Counted from the first letter of the stretch, positions 45,250-57,774 are shown. The stretch: DNA of 64,000 nucleotides from Pararge aegeria (GCF_905163445.1 NC_053190.1:9240501-9304500); one strand, 5' to 3'. Notes: a model not told the origin generated them from the sequence alone. Translations and numbers: made by a program.

Positions 45250-45728
45250 GTTACAATAAATTCAAAATTCAAATTCAAAATTCATTTATTTCAAGTAGGC
45301 CTAATACAAGCACTTTTGAAATGTCAAGTCTGTCCGTGTGTAGTGACTCTACCACCGGTTCGGAAGGCAGATTCTACCGAGAAGAAGCCGGCAAGAAACT
45401 CAGCAGTTGCTCTTTTCCTACATCAAAAATTTACATTTTATCTTTTAACATTCATTTTTCTATCTTGTGAGAGATGAAAGCGGAGCCGGATGCTTCCAAG
45501 CAACCTTGTCATTAAGAAACTCATCAATTGTATAATAACCTCGCTGTAATAAATGTGTTTTAACACATTCTTTAAACTTATGCATTGGTAGGTCCAAAAT
45601 TACCTTAGGAATCATATTATAAAAGCGTATACTCAATCCCACAAATGACTTCTGCACCTTTCGCAGACGATATGCAGATGTCACTAATTTATGACCATTT
45701 CTTGTAAGTCGACTGTTTATATCCACTT
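45250..45728 (-). mobile_element. LINE 3' part (jockey/CR1-like family)
   Basis: Minus strand: the reverse-transcriptase C-terminus (SRLTRNGHKLVTSAYRLRKV, YNMIPKVILDLPMHKFKECV) is open for 88 codons, then the family 3' UTR (cgagaagaagccggcaagaa on this strand) and a (TTGAAT)n tail at about 45258-45285. It is a better-preserved sister of 15765-16262, lacking that copy's internal inversion. Confidence 0.75.
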
Positions 45729-47659
45729 TTTGTTTATAAAGACTAATATGTTGTCTTAATAGGTACTCTAACTTGTTTTAATACAATATACATTTCTAAA
45801 AATTACTATTATAAATGTTGCAGCTTGCTATAGCATCGCATGTCCATCTTAGGAATCATAATTATGGTTAATGTTGTCTACTTCTGAATCAAACACGTTA
45901 GCTGCTATTAAGAATAATAATCATGATGCCACATCGTACAAACATGTTATATCTACTAAGTTTTTTAATTCAAATAACAGTAGTCACAATGTTGCCAACG
46001 TATTTCCATAAACAGTAATTTTTAGCAAAGATTAATAAGAGACGTCATTTTTCTAATTTAATCCACGAATTTCTTTTCGTTTGAAAATCTCCGCCCTTCT
46101 TCTGATGCAGCCAAGTAGAAACGGCATTAGCGCCTCTACGAATTAAATTATATAGATATTGATTACCTTATCGTTTTAGGAGCATTGCATAGCTTATAGC
46201 AGTATACATTAACACTACGTTAAATCAACTTTCAACGCTGTTGATGGAATGAAGGAGTCAAGAGTCGAAATGTAAATATATTTTACAGAGGCGTTATATA
46301 TTACCAACAACCGATTCTTTGGCCAATAAAAACGTTCACTCTTGAGAAATCGAAACATAAACGCGTGGCCATTTCTGGATAATGGAATCTCAAAATAACT
46401 TTTCCGTCACTCACGCACGGATTTCTTTTTCCTAACCTCGCATTATACTCGTAGAATCTGAGGTTATCGGCAACCACAATTGTTAGACTTACATTACTTC
46501 TTAATGACGTGGCCCATTAGCTTAAGATAAGTTTTAAGAAAATAAGTGTATATTTTTACATGATGAAGACTAGCACTTCAATTCTATAGCTTCAATTCTG
46601 TATCAAATCTTAACCTAATGGTGCAGCTTACGCTTTGACTAGATGATGAGATCCACCTTGAAATCAATAAATTGTAATAGGTAGATAAAGCGATCTAGAT
46701 CAGTGCTTGGACTATCTCTTCGTGAGCTAACCTGAAATGAGGAGATCCTTATATGCATCAAAGTCATTGACTAACCTCAGGGATACATAGCTTCAATGAC
46801 CTTGATGCTTGAAGATGTTTGAGTAGCGCCTCGCATCGGAGAACAAAGCATTGCTAAACCCACCTGAAAGAAAAGGAGACACAGTTTACACAAAAAGAGA
46901 CAGGGAATATGGACTAGTAGCATATGGAAATCGCTACATAAGATTTTGAGCTCTGACATCCATCGGTTTCAGATGATGATGACAATGAGATTCTTACCTA
47001 CCTCTCTTCAAATAAAGTACAGAACGTATTGGCTGACGGTGTAGCATTTGCCATGATGTCATTGCACATAGTCATTTTACACCGGGGTGTAAAAAATAAC
47101 ACTAACTCCGATGGTAATAATATTATTAGTGCCTGGGCGACCAATATTCGCCAAGATGATTATTTCAGAGCAATTTCATAATACACGAAATTTATTTATA
47201 TTATATGAATGAGTCTTAATTAAGGATTATAGATTATGTGTAAGTATTTTTTAATACTCTATTGTTCAGTCCGACTCTAACTAAAATTTGGTCTCGTAAC
47301 TGCTTAAGGCATTGTTCGAACCTAATCCTTTACAAAAAGTTGCCTATAATGTTTTGTTTGATTATAAATTCAAGTATGTGCGTTTATGATGTCATTGTCT
47401 CAATTCGTGGATAGAGAGGGCAGGACACTTAAGTATGGAACTTCCGGGATTCTTTGTAAGGCGTTCAGGTGGGTATGGAACGAACCACACGTGTTCATAG
47501 TTCATTATACTCATTACTGTGTTATAGTAAGACTATCGTAATTGCACGTGTGAGATTATTTACGCAAACAAACCATTTTTATTGAACAGAAGAAAAAAGG
47601 AACCTTAACAAAAGTCTATCATATTCTGCATTATCAAACCATTACTGGGCCACTAAGAA

Positions 47660-47928
47660 GTACGAGTTTCCTTACAGAATGAGTATGGTTTAGGCCATTC
47701 TCGACCACGCGCTGGCCAAGAGCGTATTTGTTGACTTGACACGTCTTTTTGTGAACGTTATGGAAATCTCTCAGGCATACAGGTTTCCTCACGATGTTTT
47801 TCTTCAGCGTTTAAACAAGTGACATTTAATTTGCTTAAAAAGATAGCGATGAGTGCTGGGGAAAGAAATCGACCTCCCAGAAAGAATGGCCGAAACAGTT
47901 AGGGCACTAGGCTATCACTGTTAGGTAG
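47660..47928 (-). repeat. tRNA-derived SINE, family B
   Basis: Contains ttaggccattctcgaccacg, ctcacgatgtttttcttcag and, at its high-coordinate end, a degenerate tRNA-like head (complement of gatagcctagtgccctaact). Confidence 0.6.
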
Positions 47929-48726
47929 ATACACTTCTTTTTGACTGATTTTATTGAAACAAACTTTAATTGCTATTGTATGCCTACTTAATTTTGGGAA
48001 AATGGCGATCTGGTGAAAATATGGGGAAAGCAAGACGCAACTCTGCCATTTGGCAGTATTGTACCCACATGACTGATCGAAATCATTCCAAAATATGTGA
48101 AACATTTAAACAGATACTATAATGCTGCCTCGGAGTATGAACAATTAAAAATATAAAAGATATTTAGACCCATAGTTAAAAATTATATAACATTTTTTTT
48201 TCTTTTTATACTAGATAGACTTGACAACTATCATGCCTTATGTAGAGCGATGATGCGGTTTAAGTTGGGGCGCGCTTGCCTAGAATGCCTATTAACTCTT
48301 GCCTTTCCTAAGCCCGTTTTTCATTAATTGACATTAGATATACCTAAAGCATAATATGGGGAATAAATATATCCACATAAGAGTATAATTTCGGTTAAAC
48401 CCAACTGAATGTAACGGTCGGTTCACAAGTAAAGTTATTGCGTAGATGTAATTTATTGAAAGAAAGAGACAGCTTATTTTTTTGGGCGAGGGTTGCGCCC
48501 TCTTTATTATGAAAACCATTTAGTAATATGAGGGGATTTGAAGGGCACTACGGCATGCGCTTTTGGAATTACAAGGCCCATATTGTAGTTTTATTCATTT
48601 ACTTTACCCGACTTCAACTAAGCAAATGAAGGGTAACGTATGTTACATGTGTCCAAGTGTCCACTGTAGCGTCAACTACAATGTCAGTATCACACAGAAT
48701 AGTATCAGTTTGTCATAAGCTCTTGA

Positions 48727-49016
48727 AGACCTCCCTGGCGTAGGAGATAAGTAGGGGGTTTGAAACCCGACAGAGGTAATTTGGGAAGTTATAATTTCTA
48801 AATTTTCCCTGGTCTGGTCTGGTGGGAGACTTTGGCCGTGGCTAGTTTATCACCCTACCGACAAAGACACACCGCTTAGCGATTTAGTGTTCCGGTGCGA
48901 TGTCGCGTAGAAACCGATTAGGGGTATGACTACCAAACTCTCTTACAGGTTAGCCCGCTACTATCTTAGTCATTATCATATATACACAAGGGCTAACTTG
49001 TAGTTGAATAAAAAAA
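48727..49016 (+). repeat. Near full-length SINE, family A
   Basis: The clearest copy of this family: a tRNA-like head (ctccctggcgtaggagataa, B-box-like gggtttgaaacccg), spacer ttataatttctaaattttcc, body tttggccgtggctagtttat and gatgtcgcgtagaaaccgat, then an A-rich tail at 49009-49016. Other copies are at 2655, 3340, 7205, 13090, 50255 and 56380. Confidence 0.7.
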
Positions 49017-49988
49017 AGCTATATTCTCACCAAAAATCTAATATGGCGGATATGACAGTCTACAAGACATGTATTAAGTTTGGTATCAAATGAACGGGCT
49101 ACGCTGTGCTGCTCTAATACACTAATAATAAGGTACAATTATTTAAGAATAGATGAGTCATATGACAAGTGAATCACTAGGTACTACCACGTATATAAAA
49201 TAAAGCCACCCTGCCGTGTCTTCCCGTTATAAAGCGGTAATTTCAAAAATTTGCTATACTGATTTTATGTAGAACTGTACCTATAGAAACATGAAACTTT
49301 TTTTTGTATAAAGTGTGACTTATTATTTTTTTATGGAAAGATTCCATCGAATCTTTCGAACGTTTCAAAGATTATTTATAATAAAAGTCACTTCAAACCA
49401 TTATTAGAGCGTGCTTAAAAAATAATTATTCTATAACAAAGCTCCAAGAAGGCAAGTAAATTAAAACTCTTGTGTTTAGCAGATTGAAATTTATTCCGGT
49501 TATTTGTATATTGATTGTCAGTTAATTGATTCAACAACAAGCTCTTGACAAGGTCGAGAAAGTCTCAATATTACTCAAGCGAAATTAACACATTGGCAAA
49601 AACAATTCTTACAAATGCTCTCTCCAAGAGGCTTAAAAGTGTCTAATTCATGTCTAGTCATAAAGATATTGATTTTGGAATCCCATATCGTAAAATATTA
49701 TTGGTTTCGGTACCTGAGTCTTATAAAAGTAGAATCAGTGCATTTTAGAGGATCCATTTGTAACGAAAATTTGTTAGAGAATTATAGTTCATAAATGTAT
49801 AAAGTAAAACTAGTATTATAAAAGTCCCATCCCAACGTTCGCCGACACCTGTTTAAGAGAGCCGCCTTAAGAAAATCCGTTGAAAAGGCAAAAAGAAAAA
49901 TACGGGCATGCTTGATTGGAATAAGTACTCCCCTGAATTTGAGATATTGAAAGCATTGAATAACACTGTTTTTTTCTATTTGTTGCAG

Positions 49989-50143
49989 ATTCGGGCTAAG
50001 CCCGGCCGCATCGCGGCTAGTGACGTTTCTGTATTTTTCGTTTGTATCGGCAGTGGAATTAGTGAATCGGTGAAGTGTTTAGTGACTGTGCACTATGGCG
50101 ACGTTCACAGGATTCGCGGTCCTCGTCGCGCTGTTCGCAAGCG
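49989..50143 (+). CDS. First coding exon of an unidentified secreted or membrane protein
   Basis: The exon follows a strong acceptor (tttttttctatttgttgcag), has about 106 bases of GC-richer 5' UTR, and starts translation at 50095. It reads MATFTGFAVLVALFAS and stops at a consensus donor G|GTAAGT in phase 1. The hydrophobic core and small residues at the end are those of a cleavable signal peptide. A break right after the signal peptide in phase 1 is a common design in insect secreted and receptor genes. I find no continuing exon in the remaining 14 kb, so the product is unknown. The preceding acceptor means at least one upstream non-coding exon, perhaps at 40590. Confidence 0.55.
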
Positions 50144-50254
50144 GTAAGTATTTTTATTTGTTTAATTTAGTCAAAGGGGAACCTGTTCAATCTTCGTCGA
50201 CCTCGCTGGCGAAGTGAGCGTTGTGGTTTTAAGTGGGAGGTACATGGGTCAATT

Positions 50255-50488
50255 TCTGATTTTTCTCTGGTTAGTTTTGTGAGAGGCTTTGGCCGTGGCT
50301 GGTTACCACCCTACCGACCAAGACGTGCCGCTAAGCGATTTAGCGTACCGGTACGGTACGGTACCGTATCCGGTACCGTAGAAACTGACTAGAGGTATGG
50401 GTTTACTATAAATGCTATTCCACTGACAGGTTAGCTATTTACCGTCTTAGACTGCAAGGGCAAGGGCTAACTTGTAGGGGATTAAAAA
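50255..50488 (+). repeat. SINE family A with an internal GGTAC-rich expansion
   Basis: Standard body (ggctttggccgtggctggtt, aagcgatttagcgtaccggt), but where other copies read ccggtacgatgtcgcgtag this one has a run of GGTAC units forming local palindromes (50347-50383). It lies about 110 bases inside the intron after the 49989-50143 exon. Confidence 0.65.
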
Positions 50489-51699
50489 AAATAGATTAAG
50501 ATTTATGTAATGAAACTTTACTGCTGTATATATTGAGCGAGAACCGCTGACTTACAGCTCGATATATAGAGCATTGAATTAGATCGGACCCTACAAAATA
50601 CAAATTCGTACGTTATTGATATTTCATTATATTATGTTCAATTATTAAATTGAAAATGAATAAAATAAGTAAAATTTCAGTTTAACGGCATACCTATTTA
50701 TATCTATAATTTTGTTTTGTAAAAAATGCAAAATTTTTGTTTTGTCGATTGCGCACAGTTGGCGCCTGTCGGTACTGGGTCGATATGCTTTATAAAAGTA
50801 AAACTACAAAAAGTACGTTCGGTTAAAGTTATTCCTGCGGGATATTTTGGGCTATAATTTAGACTATAAATGTCAATAAGTACAGCGTGTATCTCCATTC
50901 TAAATTTAAACCAAATCGATTCGATATTTAAATTATCTTTTAGAGACGTTTACTTATACAATTTCCATTTTTGTGAAGTGATAGTGATAAATACATTACT
51001 CTACTAAGGAGTAGCTGTGGAAGAACATGAGTTGAGATGATATGATTATATTAGGTAGGTTGAATGATCTTAGTTGGATTATCACTATTTGGAACGCGCT
51101 AATGTGAGGTAGTTAGCAGCGTGGCATGGGTTATTGTTCACTGCAACCGTATTGTTTTGCCCCATACACTTTTAGTCAACAAAAATACAAAGTACAAAAA
51201 GGAAAAAAATAAACACCTGAACACCAACCGGTGTCTTCTGTTTCCTTAAAAAAAGGGGAAAAAATAATCATCTACCAGGACTTGGGGTCTTCTAATTTCG
51301 GGACCGCCCGTTTTCCCACCTGAGCTATTATAACCTTTAAAGGTAAATTCAGACATATACCTACATATATATAAAAATTGCTCGTTTAAATGTACAAGAT
51401 AGATACACTGGGTAGATAGATAGAAATAGATAATGTGGTTAGCCGCCCGTTGAATATGATAAAACTAAAATAAATATTTACGCATTTTATGAGGTTACAC
51501 GATCGTTGGTAGTCTCGCTCCCCGGAAACTAATTGTTTATGGGCCCCGCTCCTGCTCGCGATCGATAGAGCGGTTCGGGCTACTGGGAGAAAATTCGCAA
51601 TGGCCATCTGTTGCCATCTCACGAATAGCTCTCAATTTATCTTAACGATACCTACCTATTTTATTTAAATTTATCGTAAGGACTCAAGAAATAGCTTTA
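50489..51699. other. Non-coding, AT-rich with one GC-richer block
   Basis: Mostly featureless. At 51490-51620 is a CpG-rich, unique-looking block (gctcctgctcgcgatcgata, agagcggttcgggctact) with no repeat signature. It could be an enhancer or a decayed element. Confidence 0.35.
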
Positions 51700-51978
51700 T
51701 ATCAACCCATTACCGGCCCGCTATAGGGTACGGGTGTCCTCCCAAAATAAGAAGGATCAACCGTCCACGCTGATCGAGAGCGATTGGTGGACTCCACACA
51801 CCTTTGAGAACATTATGGAGAACTCTCAGGCAATCAGGTTTCCTCACGATATTTTCCGTCACCGTAGAAGCAAGTGATATTTTAATTGCACATAACTTGG
51901 AAAAGATCGAGTTGCGTGCTGGCATTCGAACTCCCGGAAAGTGAAGTCGAAGTCTTACCTACTGGGCTATCACAGTTT
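51700..51978 (-). repeat. tRNA-derived SINE, family B
   Basis: Reverse copy with aacccattaccggcccgcta, actccacacacctttgagaa, ctcacgatattttccgtcac, and a tRNA-like head at the high end (complement of gttcgaatgccagcacgcaa). Confidence 0.7.
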
Positions 51979-52118
51979 CGCAGAAATATCTTATTGGATT
52001 TATTAATTTATTAATTTATTTATTTGGTATCTATGACATCACTACGCACTACACTATAACATGAATAGAATAATTAAAAACTAAACTAAATAAAAAAATA
52101 AAAAACTTACATTAAATA

Positions 52119-52410
52119 TTAATAAGCAATATAAAAAAAAAAGTTACAAATTAAAATTCTGCGTCCAGGCATCCCTACGTGGAGTTTAATATACAACTTG
52201 TAAATTGGAGAGTCGTATCGATCTATTAGTGCTTTCAGAATGCCGTTACTGCTTACCCGCGTTCTTTTCATCAAGGATGCTAATCGATTTCTTCTGATGG
52301 CAAAAAATTCATCAGTATGAGCCATCGCGAACATTTCTGATGCACTACAATAACGGGGTAAGCCCAACAGCATTCTGAAACCATCATTATACTGAACTCT
52401 AAGGGCGTTT
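52119..52410 (-). mobile_element. LINE reverse-transcriptase C-terminal fragment
   Basis: Minus strand: 84 codons reading MLLGLPRYCSASEMFAMAHT, then RNRLASLMKRTRVSS and YDSPIYKLYIKLHVG. I recognise this as the C-terminal end of a common lepidopteran non-LTR retrotransposon protein, different from the jockey/CR1 family above. It is truncated on both sides. Confidence 0.6.
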
Positions 52411-52689
52411 ATATAAATTCACATTCATGGAGGCCTATCACAGGCATTAATGAGGTGTTCATATATTACGGTTATTTTACTTGGTGACCTGGGCGAACTG
52501 CTAAGCTTCTGGAGCGAGTTCGGCTGGCTGGAGACACAGCGGAGAGCCGATCTAATGGCATTACGTACAAAGGAACGTCCGGCCATTTAAGTACGGAGAC
52601 AAGCCCAGTAGGAAAAGCAGAAAAAGACATATCACCTTACATTATTGTGAATTGACGGCTATAACTACATTGTTGTTATTCTATACATG

Positions 52690-53040
52690 ATAGTTCGTTA
52701 TAAAATTATCCATCAGCCGCAGACTATTAACGTTCCACTGCTGAACGCAGGCCTTCTCTCTCATAGGACATAAGATTTTAGAGCATCGACCCACCACGAT
52801 TCTCCAATGCTGGTTGGTGAATGGTGGGCTTTAACGACTGACATTAAAAGATAGTAAAAAAAACCAGGTCCGAAGGATTGACACCGTTAATAACTTAAGA
52901 GCTGGCACTGAAAATTCTTTAAAATAAATACGCAATACCTAACGATTTTGAGCCCGACCCTAGACTCGAATCTAGGACCTTGCCATCCGCAGCTGAGCAC
53001 GTCAACCATTACACCAACGAGCCAGTGAGGAAACCGTTAG
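52690..53040 (-). repeat. tRNA-derived SINE, family E
   Basis: On the minus strand the head reads gctcgttggtgtaatggttg (A box) and cctagattcgagtctagggt (B box), close to a real tRNA but without an intact acceptor stem. An unrelated body follows, ending gcctgcgttcagcagtggaa. Confidence 0.6.
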
Positions 53041-53424
53041 TGCAAAATAAAATTTGTCTCAAAAAATACATCGTAACCATTTTCCGAAGCTAAACTATGC
53101 CATTTAAAGATACTCGTAGATGTTGAACTTTAAAATATGAGCTTCCATACGAAGCCGTTGTTCTTTTTTATTATCAGACGCCTGCTAAAGTTATCATCAT
53201 CATATACCAGCTATATAGTCCGTCGTAAGAAGACCGAATCACATTTTTTACGATCATCTCAATCAGTTTATTTCAAATTTTTTTGTTAGTTACTATTGTC
53301 GGTTGTTTTTTTATAGTAGTAATTGCTGGAACAAGCAGATGGCCCACATGATGGTAAGTGGAAAACCTTCGCTTAAACAGAGCAACGCTTAACACGGCAT
53401 GCAAGGAGCACAAATTTGCGGTTT

Positions 53425-53610
53425 TTTTTTTGTTATCACCATGATAACAAAAAAAAAATCCAACTAAGTTTGTTGTGGGCTCTTCTAAGACCTAAGAAGC
53501 ATTAGGTTTCAGTTGGCGAAAGAAGTTATCACCATCCTCTTACAATTATATAAACATATTATATGTATGAACGCTTCATAAGTGTCTGTGATAGGCGTAC
53601 ATGATTTATA
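53425..53610 (-). repeat. Unclassified dispersed repeat with hairpin end
   Basis: Reverse copy of 14225-14420 (ttgttgtgggctcttctaag, atgtatgaacgcttcataag). At its low end is an A/T-run hairpin, ttttgttatca...tgataacaaaa (about 53424-53458). Confidence 0.5.
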
Positions 53611-55154
53611 TTTGAATTTATTAATTTTTCTAATGTTTGGCTTAGGAGCTAAACTGATATTGACGAAATTTTGCATAAATCTTTGCAGGTATCCTATACC
53701 GACAAACTAACTAAAATAATAAAATCAGTTCCCGCGGGATTTTTAAAAAGCGATAAAACGCGGACGAATTTATTACATTTTGCGTGGGCCCGGCCTGCGA
53801 ACACACTTCACTACAGTCTCGCCATAAACACGTCGGAACATTGAACTTTCGTAGTACCTTTACAGAAGGTCGCGAATTGAACTACCTATACTAATATTTA
53901 CTCAAAAGGTACAATACCTTTAAAGCTTGTCTCAGTATTTGAATTTAAAATGCTTCAGTTTGGTTATTCCCAAAATATTAAGATTTTTCATCAGTTTCCT
54001 TACTTTCATCAATTACAAGCACTTACGGCTTAGACCTTACGACGTGTTTCACTTACCATCAGGTGGGCCATTAGCTCGGTCCGGCATTTATTCATATAGA
54101 AACGAAATTGTGTAACACTGACTGTGTCTGTTTATATTTAAGGTACAATTGATAAGTTAACTAATTGCATTATGTTTCGTTAAGGTTTAGCTTTGTTTCA
54201 TTACATCACTTTATTCCTAAAATTCGGCTAAGTATTTTTGAAAACCCTATTATCTGTTTTCAATGTATATTATCTTTATCCCTTAATTGTGTGCAATATC
54301 GAATTTATCTATCTATGTATCTATTGGTCACATACTACGGTCTGCCAAAAATGTCTTTTAATTTCTTTTAATTTCTTCATTTTATCTCTTGTTTTGTTTG
54401 TACCTACCTTCATTTTGATGTATTTTGTTAAGTTTTAATTATAAATTAAATTTTAATTATAATGGAAGAGCAGAGTCTTCTGACACAGATATATTGATAC
54501 CACTTTTTTTCTTACCGAAATAAACTATTTTTTTTATTTATTTTTTTATAATTCTACTTAAACAAAGTTAAGAGTGTAACGAAAGTAAAGATAATGTTAA
54601 CCAACAACGGAAATGCTATTACGTTTCGCATGAAAACGTTGCAAATGCTCATTCTAATAAATGTGTAGTGACTAATAGGACGCACTTAGGTACGCTACAT
54701 ATTTCTGTAAGTAGGTATAATAAATATAAATCAGTATTGAGTACGTAGATGCTTAGAAATTACAATGTGTCTAGTTAAGAGACGTAACCGTACTATGTGG
54801 CACATTTTTTAACCCCGACATAAACGTTGTGGTATATAAGTTTCACAGGTCTGCGTGTGTGTTTGTGTGTCTGTCGAGACTCGAGTGTTCTTAGCTATGT
54901 TTGATAAAAATCGGACCAAGATGGCCGATGGCGGTTTACATATTTTTTCACAACTCCCTCAACATGAGTGTCAAATTAAAGGGCTTGTACTCGGTCTCGA
55001 GAGTTAGAGCTTTGAAATTTTATATGTTATTCAATTTTTTATTTACTTCTAGTACTGAAAAAATGGTGTTTCAGTTTATTTCTTTAAATGTCTTTTTAGT
55101 TACGTCATTCATTGATAATCATTTATCATTGAAATCAACAAACTGTAATAAATT
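53611..55154. other. Non-coding, AT-rich with scraps of repeats
   Basis: About 53690-53780 is a decayed dispersed repeat (cagttcccgcgggattttta, aaacgcggacgaattt). About 54810-54990 is a relative of 6249-6617 (aagatggccgatggcggttt, cacaactccctcaacatgag). No gene seen. Confidence 0.45.
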
Positions 55155-55315
55155 GAAATTCAAAATTCATTTATTTCAAGTAGGCTTAGTTTATTTGAAA
55201 CGTCAAGTCAGTCTTTTTGTAGTGACTCTACCACCGGTTTGGAAGGCAGATTCCACTGAGAAGAGAGGGCAAGAAACTCAGCAGATTGCTCTTTTCCAAC
55301 ATCATTTTAAAGTTT
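55155..55315 (-). mobile_element. LINE 3' end (jockey/CR1-like family)
   Basis: ttcaaaattcatttatttca, then accaccggtttggaaggcag and gcaagaaactcagcagattg: the reversed 3' UTR of the family seen at 15765 and 45250. Confidence 0.65.
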
Positions 55316-55603
55316 AACTATCTTTAGAATAAAAAAAAATACAGGATTTTTTTTACGAATATTTATAAGAAACTGTGTAAATTATTTATAATAAATAACT
55401 TAATTATTCCCTAAATTATAATAATATTGTTTATACTTGAATTTCAATACAGGATATTGTTTCAAATACGTGTTCTATTTTTAAATATTATAGATAAATT
55501 TTAATGGCTCTGTAAAAGTGATATTTAATTGATAAACTTAATAATATGATTTATAAATATTATTTACACAATAACAACATACTTTGATGTTTTGTAATGA
55601 AAT

Positions 55604-55760
55604 AGTAAGATTATTGACAGCTGTCAATAATCTTACTCATTCAACGATATAAAAAGGCGGAGCTCGAATGTAAGGCGATCATTTGTGTTTCAAATTTGGA
55701 AGTGTAATAAACGTCTATTGCAAGCGTCGTTATTATCTTGTTCTACCGTTATTTTCTAAT
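55604..55760 (+). mobile_element. Possible solo LTR fragment with promoter and poly(A) signals
   Basis: A perfect 34-bp palindrome (55604-55637, core TTGACAGCTGTCAA) is followed by TATAAAAA (55648-55655). An initiator-like TCATT lies about 31 bases further, and AATAAA (55706-55711) only about 27 bases after that. A start site and poly(A) signal this close together is the U3-R-U5 order of retroviral-type LTRs. The LTR ends (TG...CA) and target duplication were not located, so the identity is tentative. Confidence 0.4.
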
Positions 55761-56339
55761 ATATTTGAATAAATTTTATTGACTACTTGTCGAAAATCAA
55801 AGACCTCCTACCAGCATCTATGACCAAGCGATGAATTTTGAAGATCCCCCTCCCGACCTTAGAACGGGTATGAGTAGGTACGTTCCCTTACAGTAATATT
55901 CCAATTTAACATCATCTAATAACCGCGCCGCCTACCGACCGTATTCAGCCATTATTCTATTCGTAAGCTACCATTTGTTACGCAACATCTATGTAAACAA
56001 GCTGACAACAGAATCCGTAGCGTCACCAAATACTAACCGAACCGCAGCGTATCTAGTTTCAATAAACTATACCACCCACTTACTTATACCTACTATCCAT
56101 TAATCTAAATTGAATTGTAGTTTATTAGGCTTCAGTAAGGCTCTAAAAAAAAGCTGTTTAATATGATTGGCTTGTATTTAATAAATCTTAATGTGTCCCG
56201 AATGCGTTTTTCAAAGATCTTTCTAATCTTACCAACTTAGGGTCGAAAATCAAAATTATTAATGAGTACAGTCCGAGATCTTCAGATAACAGATATAATT
56301 CAGTATCTAGTGTTGACATTTTCCTACTATACTTACTTA
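55761..56339. other. Non-coding, nothing recognised
   Basis: AT-rich sequence with a moderately GC-richer patch at about 55920-56060 (aaccgcgccgcctaccgacc). No gene or repeat identified. Confidence 0.4.
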
Positions 56340-56610
56340 TATTAAAAATGCAAAAGTATGTTTGTTTTTTTTATTTTTTATTCATCTACAAGTTAGCCCT
56401 TGACTGCAATGGTGGTAACTAGCCAAAGCCTCCCACCAGACAAATTTTGTAGTTTGTTCTTCCTTTACGCCATAAGTAAGCCACCAATAAACTTGATTTT
56501 GCCATAGAGTTAGTTGAAGGAAAGGAGAGTAACATAAACTTTTTATCCCAGGAAAACAAACGGTTCCCACGGGATTTGGAAACACCATAATAAGCGCGGA
56601 TGAAGAACGC
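56340..56610 (+). repeat. Dispersed repeat interrupted by a reversed SINE fragment
   Basis: The outer repeat starts tatattaaaaatgcaaaagt and resumes tttgtagtttgttcttcctt...ggttcccacgggatttggaa...gcgcggatgaagaacgcg. Between them, about 56380-56450, lies a reversed family A SINE scrap (ctacaagttagcccttgact, ctagccaaagcctcccacca). The SINE is therefore the younger insertion. Confidence 0.55.
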
Positions 56611-57564
56611 GACAGCTATGAAAAAAATTAATAGCATTACTAAATTCAATCTTCTTTTTAATTCTTCTTCAACTTGAGTATATTTTACTTTTTGTGTACC
56701 TATCAAGGTAGCTATTATTTAAACTCATTCTGCCGGTTGGTGTTATTATTTTTGTAATCGGAAGCAAGAAGCTCTCGGAATAGTCCCATAAACATTACAT
56801 TAAAATCTGTTTTTTTTTTTTTATATTTATATATATATATATATATATATTATATTGTGTAAGAGTATCTTCCTACGTACCTACCTTCGAAACATAAGGC
56901 ATCTGTGTGATATAACAAGATGTTGGCATAGTTGAGTAACTTAGATAGTGATAGTCAAGATAACATATTTTGTGGTTCAGTTGGGAATCTAGTGAGGTCA
57001 ATAACCGCAAAATGTAATGTTCCATATCCTTAAAATTGAGTTGCCTTTATGCAAAGGCATGTGCTAACTCGACTCTCGAGTGCTAACCAAAATTACTCTT
57101 AGGAACAGATGCTAACCATGTTATACTGTATAATACTATATAGTCCTGCAATTAATGATAATTCTTATTATTAAAGTATGGAGATGTATTCTCTGTATTA
57201 TTATCTACTCGTTTTACTATGGGCCAGTCTGATAATATTAATTCTCGTTAATTATAAGAAAGTAGGTTATAAACACTCCTATATACTTGCATATTCCAAC
57301 GGTGTGTTATTTTAAGTCAATCTATCCACTACTCGTTGAGTTTTGTGGACTCAAACATAAGAAAAATAGATTTCAATATGTACTTAGAGGTAGTACGCAT
57401 AGATATCCGCTTTGGGATTCATAATCCAGGATGAAAGCTGTCGATGTCACTGTTTATTTATTTGCCGCACGTATTATACTCATATAACAAAAACCATCTG
57501 CAGCAAGTAAAAAATAATAAAAAAATATCAGTAATTTAGTACTTACAAATAATAATGAAAAAAT
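56611..57564. other. Non-coding with a TA microsatellite
   Basis: (TA)n at about 56829-56851 next to a T run. No gene recognised. Confidence 0.45.
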
Positions 57565-57735
57565 ATGCATTAAAGCAAACGGCTCCACTTTCATCGGCAC
57601 ACAAAATTGAATTAAAACCATAAAAATATTAAGGTACATTTTAAAATATTAACTGCTGAGTCTCTTGCCGGGTTCTTCATTGTAGACTTTTTAAAAGTCT
57701 TTAAGACACGCCTACGGAATGTCAATTAAGTTATA
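57565..57735 (+). mobile_element. LINE 3' scrap (jockey/CR1-like family)
   Basis: cggctccactttcatcggca and aactgctgagtctcttgccg match the family end, with much decay afterwards. Confidence 0.45.
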
Positions 57736-57774
57736 TACGTGATATTAAGCTTCTTGGCACTAAGCCCAGTTATT

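Larger units (their letters stand above)
40591..49988. other. Long non-coding stretch, possible intron, with dispersed repeats
   Basis: No gene recognised in 9.4 kb. Contents: (CA)n at 42791-42848; a dispersed repeat at about 43000-43280 ending gacgaagtcgcaggcatccg; a decayed SINE at about 43490-43725 (ccctcgtgtctcggagagca); a short (TA)n at 44744-44758; and the LINE and SINE copies listed separately. The stretches 41.0-42.7, 43.9-45.2 and 45.8-47.6 kb show nothing I can name. Confidence 0.5.

Noticed and set aside
52119..52373. 84-codon minus-strand frame as a host gene
   Set aside because: The protein resembles the C-terminal end of a lepidopteran LINE reverse transcriptase and is truncated on both sides.
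54901..55317. 138-codon open frame
   Set aside because: It runs through a transposon scrap and then antisense through a LINE 3' UTR; the composition is that of AT-rich non-coding DNA.
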